Source: Amphimedon queenslandica (Eukaryota > Porifera > Demospongiae > Haplosclerida > Niphatidae). From it: DNA of 26,454 nt. Shown piece after piece: positions 10,801 to 18,768 of the stretch (position 1 is its first letter; each line of letters opens with the position of its first letter). The stretch covers positions 33,075-59,528 of the forward strand of contig NW_003546590.1 in NCBI RefSeq assembly GCF_000090795.2. Direction: 5' to 3'. A program made the position numbers and the translations under genes. The notes beneath the pieces are model-generated. The model saw only the letters and a list, made by a program, of their open reading frames with translations. It did not search any database and had not been told where the DNA came from.

Positions 10801-13243
10801 TTATGCTGTGTAGAAAGTTTGGGCTGATTCCGACTTCAATTTTTTTAGTTATGGCCATTTTTTTAAATGGCCAATTTTTGAAAAATACCCAAGGCTTTTT
10901 CCAAAAAATGGCTTCAAAATCACCCTAAACTTTTATTACATTTTCTGATACGTACTTGTGTCCTTATGCTATGTAGAAAGTTTGAGCTGATTCCGACTTC
11001 AATTTTTCGAGTTATGGCCATTTTTTTAAATGGCCAATTTTTGAAAAATACCCAAGGCTATAATAGCCCATGGTTTTTTTCAAAAAATGGATCTGAAATC
11101 ACCCCAAATTTTTATTACATTTTCTGATACGTACTGATGTCCTTATGCTATGTAGAAAGTTTGAGCTGATTCCGACTTCAATTTTTCGAGTTATGGCCAT
11201 TTTTTAAATGGCCAATTTTTGAAAAATACCCAAGGCTATATAGCCAGTGGTTTTTCTCCAAAAAATGGCTCCAAAACTACCCCAAATTCTCATTTCATTT
11301 TTTATATATATTTATGTACTTATGCTATGTAGAAAGTTTGAGCTAATTCAGAATTCAATTTTTACATTTACGGCCATTTTAAGAAAACACCACAATTCTG
11401 AAAAATACCCAAGGCTATAGCCCATGGTTTTTCTCAAAAAAATGGCTCCGAAATCACCCCAAACTTTTATTACATTTTAAAAATACATATTGATTTTCTC
11501 ATCCTGTGTAGAAAGTTTGAGCTCATTCTGATTGTACATGTACATGTACAACCAATTGTATAAAAATGTAGTTTTGAAATTTCTCATAATGAGAAACTTT
11601 GATATCCCTCTCTCTCTTTTCTCTCCCTCATAAAGGATGGAATTGTCTGTTTGGTGTATGTTGCATTGTGGTCTCTAGCTGTACTAATATGTATCATTGA
11701 TGCTGCAAGATTTGATGCTGTCGGTATTGGGATCTCTGTGGTGAGTCAATGATAAACGATTCTCTCTCATATATTCATAGTTCATAAGTACATGCACTCA
11801 ATGTTGCAATAAAACTACCTTAAGGAGACAATTATTAGCGTGTACTTATTTCAGCAATTTTCATGAAACTGACATTTGGCTGGTACTTAATTTAGCATTT
11901 TTGATCATTTGGTATTAACGAGTGCACTATAGCACATGCTCTCGCCACAACCAGTGAAGTGTAACACAACAAAATTATGGTTTTTCAAGAAAAATTGGAA
12001 AGAATGTTTCTGACTTTCTGTTCAGCTCAGCTTGCTGCTGCAGCAACTGAAGGTGTGGCTGGAATGAAAGGTGTGGCTCAGCTCAATCAAAATATGCACC
12101 ACCCAGTTTAGTAAAATGGTGCCATGTGGCCTTACTGTGGACAGAAAGCTTTATTTTGTCTAGGCATGCACACAGTTTTACACAGATTTGTTAGGCTCTA
12201 CTTGTTTCATGCAAATGCTGCCAACTTTTGCCACCTTGGAAAAGAACAAAAGAGTTTATTATAGAAAAAGAACAACTTTTTCTATACCTAATTGGCAAAA
12301 GAAATGCTCTGAAGAGCTTGACTAAAAAGTAGCATCAGCCAAAAAATCATCCATGATTGAAAATTTTGCTAACACACACACACACACACACTGACAGCAC
12401 GAGCGCAGTACCCTCGCCTATACGCCTACGGCGTGGGCAAGGGCAATAACTACTAGAAGAATGTAAAAAATTAAAGGGGTAAACCTAAGCAAGCTATAGA
12501 TTATGTGCTGTGATCTACATGTATGAGCAAGCAAAGCAATTGCACAAGTCTAAATACAGTAGATCTTGTTGCATTAATCTTGCTTAAATTGCTTCATCAC
12601 TGACTACAGCCACTAACATGTAAAATTATCTTGCTTACAGTTAGAAGCAGTCACTGAACAAAGAAGACTGTCATCTGTTAACCTAAGCTAACTGCTAGAG
12701 AAGTCTTTGGACAGCAGTTTAGTATTATCTTGCTGACCGTTTGCTGCAAATAAGCTCAGACTTGCCGACGACCGCCATTTTATTCATTGTGACTACACCC
12801 ACTTTCAATGAAGTTATTATTCGAATTAATCAGAAATTAAAGTTAGCACAGACTTAAGTTAGCGATTTTTTAAAATCGCTAAAATTTGCTAAATTAAATA
12901 CTCACAAACCATTGTCTCCTTATGGTATACATTTCTTGATTTAGCTCATACAGATACATAAATTTTAAAAGTTTTCTTTTGTGATTATGAAAGTTTGTGC
13001 TGACCTGATAATAGAATTGTTTACACATTCTTAATCCTTTTTTTGCTTTCTAGTAATGGCAATGATAATAATAATAACAATAATGAAATAATCAATAATT
13101 ATTAAAATTGTGCCCATTTTATTTCCTAGATATTTGGAGTAGCAGTGGCTATACTGGTCGGGGTGAATGCATTCTTTGCTTTGAGAACATGGAAAACATA
13201 CGAAAATGGAAGAAAAGGATCCGTTGCTATTTTTATCATTTGA
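7827..13243 (+). CDS. MARVEL-like four-TM protein B, intact, four exons
   Basis: Exons are 7827-8147, 8664-8819, 11636-11740 and 13130-13243 (TGA), all joined in phase 0, giving 231 residues. Residues 1-90 are hydrophilic and disorder-prone: Tyr/Gln-rich, then a Gly/Pro run (GGPGAPGGPPPGPP), then Thr/Glu/Ser-rich. Next comes GFDHTYLRSIEGILRLISI, the typical entry into a MARVEL four-helix domain (as in CMTM, MAL and plasmolipin proteins). TM1 and TM2 lie in exon 2 with a charged outer loop (DYRTGGEWFN), TM3 in exon 3, and TM4 in exon 4 (VAVAILVGVNAFFALRTW), followed by a short basic tail. MARVEL proteins act in vesicle transport, membrane apposition and junctions; that role is inferred from the family. 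The in-frame GTG codons upstream are not needed. Intron 2 (2.8 kb) is nearly all satellite. Intron 3 (1.4 kb) contains microsatellites. The intact frame across all joins contrasts with gene A. Confidence 0.8.
8868..11545. repeat. tandem satellite array in gene B intron 2, unit about 160-180 bp
   Basis: About fifteen head-to-tail units fill the intron. Each unit contains 'tttttattacattttctg', 'attgatgtccttatgc', 'agaaagtttgagctgattcc', 'gacttcaatttttcgagtta', 'tggccattttttaaatggcc', 'gaaaaatacccaaggc' and 'agcccatggttttttcc'. Spacing between 'attacatttt' boxes is mostly 161-180 bp, with shorter units where the 'ctatagcccatgg' box is missing. The inner units are very alike and the last ones (from about 11240) are diverged, as expected when amplification is recent in the middle of an array. 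Each unit carries a small inverted repeat around 'tggccat...atggcca'. Single diverged copies lie at 985-1200, 3362-3550 and 17500-17900. Confidence 0.9.
9142..9175. repeat. perfect 34-bp palindrome inside the satellite
   Basis: Arms of 17 bases (aaaaatacccaaggcta and its exact complement) meet with no spacer. This unit has 'agccttgggtattttt' where its neighbours have 'agcccatgg', which creates the palindrome. It may be a junction left by unequal recombination or strand switching. Confidence 0.8.
12372..12391. repeat. (AC)10 microsatellite
   Basis: Ten uninterrupted AC units lie in intron 3 of gene B. Just after them, at about 12408-12450, is a GC-rich imperfect hairpin around 'acgcctacggcgt'. 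The rest of intron 3 shows nothing coding; a short perfect stem 'agcgatttt / aaaatcgct' lies at 12861-12880. Confidence 0.9.
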
Positions 13244-13368
13244 AGAACATAACTATAATTATTTACCAAGTGTTGTCAGCTGAACTTTATAGACGCTCTA
13301 ATTTTTGTCATGCAGTTGCTATTGATTAACATAGTCCAGTAGCTAGTTGTTATGTATTGGATATCTAC

Positions 13369-13507
13369 CTGTCTGGCGGGTGTTATGGGCGTATAACACC
13401 AGTGAGAAAAGTGGTTGAGGGCGTAGCCCGAGATCACTTTTCTCAAGCATAGATACTCTACTATCTATGTCTCAAGGGTGTTATAGCCCATAACACCCGC
13501 CTGACAG
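13369..13507. repeat. palindromic MITE-like element, about 139 bp
   Basis: The outer arms pair: 'ctgtctggcgggtgttatgg' with a near-exact complement ending at 13507. The inner arms also pair ('tgagaaaagtg' with 'cacttttctca'). The centre is 'gagggcgtagcccgag', which has the same layout as the centre of the 5332-5493 element. It has no coding capacity. It lies in the spacer between genes B and C1. Confidence 0.75.
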
Positions 13508-13549
13508 TGGTATACTTTGGCCACATGATGTGGCCAAAGTATACCACTG
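13505..13549. repeat. 45-bp palindrome, 21-base perfect arms
   Basis: The arms begin 'cagtggtatactttggccac' and are exact complements around a three-base centre (tga). It overlaps the end of the preceding palindrome by three bases, so the two may be nested or form a compound insertion. The longer open frame through this place comes from the palindrome and is not a gene. Confidence 0.85.
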
Positions 13550-14457
13550 TGGCACAATGCGTCTGGCCCATGCTGGCATACCCTACTCTAAGTACTCTTA
13601 TCTATGGCTTCATTGGTTAGCTTGTCAAACCACTGTCAAAACAAGTAACAGTACTATAAAGGTGGATTCACAATATGACATTTGGCCAGCATACTGGCCA
13701 ATTTTTAATCAAAAGCATGGGTGATTTGACCTTTTGACGCATGCTTTCCGTTGGAATCATAGATGGTTGGAATAGAACCAGATTCTATTCCAGCGTCAAC
13801 GTATAGATATTAGAGTTTAACTCTATATCTGTAGAGTATGTACTCTATTATCTATGGTCAACGTAACGTCAGGACTAGCGTAATATTGTAAATCAGCCTT
13901 AAAAACATGCATGTTATGGCCTGGCATATAATACCAGTGGCACATCAAAAGTTGCTATGGCAATAAGCACATGCCCATAGTATAATAGATATTCATACCC
14001 ATTACCCATGTCCCAGAGCATGTTTTTATTTTTAAATGGTAGATCAATAGAGTATGCATGAATGCTTTGTATTATAGAAAGTATCTGTTTACCAGTTGCA
14101 GTTTAGCTTGAATGATTTAATGAGTTAAACTGTAAGCATTCTATCCTACAATTTACTATGCTACACCCTCCCTCAAGTAATAAAGGGTGTGTAGGTGGAG
14201 AAATCTTAGACCGCTTACTGAGTTACAAGTTACAACTCAGGAATATTTCAGTATAATAAAAGGAGGAAATAGTATCGTGTTTATTAGTCTTTTTGCTGGA
14301 TGTACTGAGGTTATTGAGTCAATTGCAGGTATTATTAGTGAGATAACTCCTGCTAAAGTGACAAAAGAGAGAACACTCCATTTTAATGACGTAAGGAAGC
14401 GACATATCTGACATCATCAAAATTCTGAGGAATTGAGGATAGAATAATTAGTTTACT
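13550..14457. other. B-C1 intergenic region, partly duplicated ahead of C3
   Basis: No gene is supported. About 13800-13860 holds short units of the type 'tagagtttaactcta' and 'gtactctattatctat', the same motif family as 18485-18598. The part from about 14030 to 14400 aligns with 21880-22180 upstream of C3 (shared 'taaactgtaagcattctat', 'atggtatcgtgttta'-type text and 'gagtcaattgcaggt'), so it belongs to the duplicated block. The open frame in 14187-14411 is not preserved in that copy. Confidence 0.55.
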
Positions 14458-14558
14458 ATGATGTGCATTTTTCGATCTGTGGGACGACTACTAAAGTAGT
14501 AAGTCATAATAGTAATTTTAACAAGCTAGCCTATAATATAAGATCCCTGTAGTTTTCA
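14458..14558 (+). promoter_or_regulatory. conserved promoter block upstream of C1
   Basis: This block is nearly identical to 18663-18768 and 22248-22349. Shared parts are 'gcatttttcgatctg', an inverted repeat 'tactactaaagtagta', 'aagctagcctata', a TATA-like 'tataagatccctgtag', and 'gttttcaatga'. The TATA-like string lies within about 30 bases of the ATG. Either the 5' UTR is very short or the string has another role. Confidence 0.5.
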
Positions 14559-16834
14559 ATGAAGGCTGGCGGCTCAGCTGAAGTACAGAAACCACAGCAG
14601 GCACAGCTCAAACCCGAGCTCAAACCTCGGCTCAAACAGGACATCTCTCATGCAGCTGTCTCGGGTAGCCAGAGTCAGACCCACCCTCCCAATTCTTGGT
14701 GCTATGTTTCAAGAACCAAGGAAGAAACGAAAGTGTTGGCTAGTCCAGTTAAAAAGAAGTCTTTAAAAGATTATATGTGGAGTTTAGTCAACGGAAGCCT
14801 AACATTATTGTCCATTGTAAGTTGTGAGTTATTCAGGCATGAATCAATGGCAGCTACTAGTCTACCGGGCAATAGTAAACTACTGCCTGAATCTCAGCAT
14901 TAATTCGAATGTTAGATAAGCTGCCTACATTTTTTTGAAATAGTTGGAGCCTAAATAGTGTTACTGTAATTCAATACATGTTTGATACTGACTGTCATCA
15001 TTCTCAGTCTTCCTGGTATATTTAAGCCATTGTGAATATAGTTATATCAAGGTTGTATCAAGTTATGTACTATTTGAGGGAAAGTGATCCGCCACTGAGA
15101 CTGTCAAAACAATTCAATTCAGTTATGTCAAAGCACCTGCAACTAAGAAAAATCCCATACACTTCCTAAATAATCCAAAAAATTCAGTAGAAAGCCCAAT
15201 AATCCAACAAAAAATCCAATAATCCAGCCAAAATCCAATAGTCCATAAAATAATCCAATAATCCAGCCAAAATCTGGGTGGATTTTTAATCCCGTATTTT
15301 TTTGGAGACAGTTGCGGACCCCTTGAGCTATGTAGAATCTACACAAACACTCTTTATTTTCCCCATGTAAATATGCAATAAGCCTGTAGCTACCCTGGAA
15401 CAGTGTTGCCTGAAGATCGAAGTGACCACAAATTGCCTCCAATAGCATTGTTACTATTGGAGGCTATTTGTGGTTACTTTGATCTTCAGGCAACACTGTT
15501 GCCTAGAATAAAAAGCTGTTCTATTCTAGGCAACATATTGCTTACAACATCAAAGTAACCACAGGTTGCAAGCAATAGAATTGCCTGGTGTATAGTAACC
15601 TCATAATAATACTATTTTATAAGCTGCATTCTAGCAGCATAATGTAAAATTTGGTGCACATTATAGTGATTAGACTATCATGCAGTGAGTGTGTTTGGGC
15701 TCAATTAAAGGTGCCAGTCCAATTGTGGAAGCAACTGAGCACCAAGAAAAGAATTGGAATTCTGATTGTAGAAAGATCTTGTCATACAATATAAAACCAC
15801 AAACTGTCCAGCAGAACACCACCTGCACTATCATTGTTATTTTTAATGGCCATTCATCACTGCAAAGATGTTGTTATAGCAACTCTCAGGTGATTGTATA
15901 ATAATTGATGTATGACTGCATGCATGATGACACTCCTTAAGAATAATTGTTTGTTGTCATAAACCTGCATGCCTATAAGACCAAAGTAAACACAAGATTA
16001 ATTATAAGCATGTTTATTATAAGCCATTATCAGCATGTCTAAGCAAAATGTTGCTATAACAACATTTCACTAACCACGGATGTTATTAGCTTACAAAATA
16101 AAGTAGTTATAAATGCTATATTAGTCTAGTCAATGGTCTAGTGTATGTTGGGCTTTACTCCTCATCGCTATCTTTTTACTTATAAAAGAGGCTATAATTC
16201 TTATCCCAAAGCGTCCATTATGAGGCTACACTGTACATGTATCAGTATCACCACTGTAGTCTCGCAGGCCATAAAGACCTGGCTTGTGAGACTAGCACCA
16301 CAAGTAGATTTCTAGTCTTTGTACCCAAATCTAGTCAATTAAAGACATCTTGCATACGTACCTATTTTTACTTTTAGCATATCATTAAGTCTTAATTATT
16401 AACTTTCTTCTGCAGTTTGTGTACTGTGCTGTTCTCATGACCATCTACATTCATCCTAACAATTTGTTATGGCTTTGTGTAGCAGTTTTCCTAAACGTGT
16501 ATGCTCTTGTTGTTTCAATAATGACAGCAGTTAAAACAAAAGTGAGTTGCTCTTTTTTCTGTTCAAAATTACATTATTATTTTTAGGATGAAAATTGGTT
16601 TTGTCTTTTTGTACTCATATTGGATGTAATAATTATCATGAAGGCAGAAAGCAACACATTTAACTATATTTTTGTAAGTTTTTAAAATGAAATAGCCCCA
16701 GTTCTATTATTAATCTTTCACAGTTTATTTTTGCAGCTTTGATAATATTCATCAAGAAAGAACTTTTTTGTACTATTCAAACTATAACCCCCTCCACTGA
16801 TAATGACAAAGATAATACAATTTTTATTGTTTAA
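14559..16834 (+). CDS. MARVEL-like four-TM protein C1, four exons
   Basis: Exons are 14559-14816, 16416-16541, 16587-16673 and 16724-16834 (TAA), all phase 0, giving 193 residues. The N-terminal 65 residues are polar, with a Lys/Pro/Gln-rich tract (KPELKPRLKQD) built from a short 12-base tandem repeat absent in C2 and C3. Then comes LKDYMWSLVNGSLTLLSI, which aligns with YLRSIEGILRLISI of gene B. Exon 2 encodes the end of TM1, a tiny loop (HPNN) and TM2. Exon 3 encodes most of TM3. Exon 4 encodes TM4 and a polar tail ending NTIFIV. The exon plan matches gene B exactly, which supports common descent despite low protein similarity. Assignment to the MARVEL fold is an inference from topology, exon layout and the exon-1 signature. 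Intron 1 (1.6 kb) holds a hairpin insertion at 15401. C2 is an almost identical duplicate. Confidence 0.75.
15165..15275. repeat. short degenerate tandem repeat in C1 intron 1
   Basis: Units resembling 'aatccaataatccagccaaa' are repeated several times. C2 has a shorter version at 19345-19420, so the copy number differs between the paralogues. The repeat creates a long open frame on the minus strand with Gly-Leu and Asp-Phe-Gly-Trp repeats. I regard that frame as non-coding. Confidence 0.7.
15401..15498. mobile_element. 98-bp hairpin insertion in C1 intron 1
   Basis: Arms of about 45 bases starting 'cagtgttgcctgaagatc' are nearly exact complements around an eight-base loop. A second small stem ('ttgcctagaata' with its complement) follows at once, up to 15535. 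In C2 the matching place reads 'taccctggaataataagctg' with no insertion, so about 200 bases including this hairpin were gained in C1 or lost in C2. Related text ('aaagtaaccacaa') recurs at 15560-15580 and 23600-23630. It has no coding capacity. Confidence 0.65.
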
Positions 16835-17270
16835 TGCCGGTATTTATATATTATAACTTGAGTTGGGCGGCTGCATATAATGTGGTTGCTAATATTTTAT
16901 CTCAGTGATACTATTTCTAATTATTTGATATGCCTTGCTTACTGAATTATGCCAGAAGAGTTCAGTCTCTATTTGGCTATTCTTGTATTCTTCTTCTTAT
17001 GCCTAATACTATATACTATTCTGTTGCATTATAATTATTCTAGAATTCCAGCTATTATTCATAACACAAATTTTTAAGTGTATTAACTATTATACAAAAA
17101 GATCATTGGAACAGTGCTTTGATACTCATCTTCAAGTGAACTAGACAATTATTTTTTTATGAGTGAGCTATTCAAATTCATTTTATAACTGACCATCACA
17201 CCCGTTGTTCTAGCTCCTTGTGGGAGCCTCATTAGTGGATTTACTACAGAATGATATTTGTCTAGAAAAA
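16835..17270. other. C1 3' flank, shared with C2 and C3
   Basis: It aligns with 20865-21270 and 24498-24910, including 'acttgagttgggc', 'tgtggttgctaatattttat' and 'cattttataactgaccatca'. It probably contains the 3' UTR. No AATAAA was identified close to the stop. Small open frames here are not kept between copies. Confidence 0.55.
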
Positions 17271-17441
17271 ATTACTCAATTTCAGCTTTAATGCAGTTGT
17301 TCTGCTTCCGGAAACCAAGAATTGCTTCCAGAATTGGGGAGACTAATCCTGTCAAGAAGCAGGCTTCAATAAAGATTGCATTTTTTGGAGACTTATAAGG
17401 GATTTTAAGACTGGCAACCCGTAAATTGTTTGTCATGTTGT

Positions 17442-18060
17442 GCATGCCACAAACTTTGGTAAGTCATTTTATATTAATAATACAGTCTCAATTATTACAC
17501 AAATTAATACATATTCTGATACATATCATGTTTTTATGCTGTGTAGGAAGTTTGAGCTGATTCAATACCCAAGGCCCATGGTTATTCCAAAAATTGGCCC
17601 AAATTTTTATTACATTTTCTGATGCATATTGATGTAGTAACGCTATGTAGAACATTTAAGCTGTTTTCAACTAATAATTCTTAAGTTATGAGCATTTTAA
17701 AAAGAATCAGTTGATATTTACCTGATTAAGGCTATAGCGCATAGTATTTTCTAAAACATAGCTCCATAATTACTCGGCCAAATTTTATTACATATGATGC
17801 TGTGTAAAAGTTGATTCCAACTTCAATTTTTAAAGTTATAGCCCTATTTAAAAGTGGCCAATTTTTGAAAAGTATCTAAGGCTATAAAAACCATGGGTTC
17901 TTTAAAAATTGGCTTCAAAATCACCCCCGTTTAGTGCATGTTTTAGGCCATCATTTATGAAATAAAGAAATTCTTTTATTACATTTTTGATGCATAAACG
18001 TACAATCAATTGTGTATTTCTTGAAGCAAGAAATTTTGCTATCCCTCTCACTCCCCTATG
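17442..18060 (+). pseudogene. remnant of gene B between C1 and C2
   Basis: The first bases match the last part of gene B exon 2 and its donor ('cacaaactttggtaagt' against 'cacagacttttggtaagt' at 8807). They are followed by the matching start of intron 2 ('ttaataatacagtctc') and about two diverged satellite units. The end matches the last part of B intron 2 ('tacaatcaattgt', 'gctatccctctca'). Most of exon 2 and all of exons 1, 3 and 4 are missing. It is a non-coding relic showing that a B copy was duplicated here together with C. The open frame at 17440-17622 has no meaning. Confidence 0.7.
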
Positions 18061-18130
18061 ATTATATGATTATTATATATATGATCATCTATGATTATCT
18101 ATAATTATAGATAGAAATAATAATAGAGCA

Positions 18131-18132
<2 letters not shown>

Positions 18133-18161
<29 letters not shown>

Positions 18162-18484
18162 TCAACTTGACAAAGACAAAGTTAACAAATAAAAAGCAAA
18201 AGTTGGTAATGGTGTCTCTGAAGGACTCAATGACCGAATCAGAGAGCCTAAGATTAAATTAATTACACTACATTAAAAATTAAATTTAAATTTAAAACAG
18301 AACATAATATTAAAATGAGGAAAAATTAGGAGTTTTGGGGGGAGTGAGAACATTTATCACATGGACATGATAAGTGATAGGTGCATGGGTGGTCAACATT
18401 ATAAGAGTTGAGAAAATGTTTCCATAGAAACTTTTTCACCTTCATACAGTTTGTAGTGGGAGAGAGACTTAAATCGAAAATGAG
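18133..18484 (-). mobile_element. 5'-truncated LINE 3' end with (ATT)n tail
   Basis: Read on the minus strand, 18484 down to 18326 is open. It encodes the last part of a non-LTR retrotransposon reverse-transcriptase polyprotein: IFDLS, then KVKKFLWKHF, then DHPCTYHLSCPCDKC, ending in a stop at 18328-18326. The Cys/His pattern is typical of the C-terminus of such proteins in invertebrates. A 3' UTR of about 165 bases follows, then a pure (ATT)n tract at 18162-18131, as expected for the 3' tail of CR1/L2-like LINEs. Everything upstream is gone, as in a normal 5'-truncated insertion. It lies between C1 and C2, next to the B remnant. Confidence 0.75.
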
Positions 18485-18598
18485 TTTACTCTAGATAATA
18501 GAGTTTACTTTATTATCTATAATAAGATAATAGAAATAATAAAGTAAATGAAAGTGAGTTTACTCTAGATTAGAGTTTACTCTATTATCTGTGATTAT
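18485..18598. repeat. minisatellite of 'gagtttactctattatct'-type units
   Basis: Several direct and inverted copies of 'gagtttactcta' and 'tattatctat' alternate. Some neighbouring pairs form stems, for example 'tttactttattatct' against 'agataatagaaataataaag'. The same motif family appears at about 13800-13860. It contains no gene. Confidence 0.6.
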
Positions 18599-18604
18599 AG
18601 GAAC

Positions 18605-18629
18605 GACCTGGGGGCTACGCCCCCAGGTC
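18605..18629. repeat. GC-rich perfect hairpin
   Basis: An 11-base stem (gacctgggggc and its exact complement) surrounds a three-base loop (tac). It stands out in AT-rich surroundings about 140 bases ahead of C2. It is followed by 'ttac' rather than a T run, so it is not a bacterial terminator. Confidence 0.8.
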
Positions 18630-18662
18630 TTTACAAATTATGAGATTAGAATTACTAAGAAT

Positions 18663-18768
18663 ACGATGAGCATTTTTCGATCTGTGGGACTGGGACTACT
18701 ACTAAAGTAGTAAGTGTTGATAGTAATTTAACAAGCTAGCCTATACTATAAGATCCCTGTAGTTTTCA
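18663..18768 (+). promoter_or_regulatory. conserved promoter block upstream of C2
   Basis: Same block as at 14458-14558, with a small duplication ('gggactgggac'). The inverted repeat 'tactactaaagtagta' and the TATA-like 'ctatactataagatccctg' are kept. Only about 100 bases are shared upstream of C1 and C2 before unrelated sequence begins, which limits the extent of the common promoter. Confidence 0.5.

Noticed and set aside
8868-11545. CRISPR array
   Set aside because: The repeats are directly joined units of 160-180 bp without unique spacers of constant length, so this is a satellite.
13530-13724. Open frame overlapping the palindrome
   Set aside because: It starts inside an inverted repeat, shows no domain, and is absent from the duplicated spacer ahead of C3.
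14187-14411. Open frame of 74 residues in the C1 upstream region
   Set aside because: The aligned stretch ahead of C3 contains indels that break the frame, so it looks like non-coding upstream DNA.
15143-15448. Minus-strand open frame of about 100 residues in C1 intron 1, with a counterpart in C2 (19306-19701)
   Set aside because: The shared part comes from intron duplication and a short tandem repeat. The two frames differ at both ends and run through a hairpin or flanking non-coding text, and no domain is visible.
15689-15901. Plus-strand open frame in C1 intron 1, also open in C2 (19592-19780)
   Set aside because: It is the reverse of the same conserved intron text. C1 and C2 are too alike for an open frame to be informative, and the C3 copy is disrupted.
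18605-18629. Rho-independent terminator
   Set aside because: It is a perfect GC stem but lacks a T run, and the window is eukaryotic.
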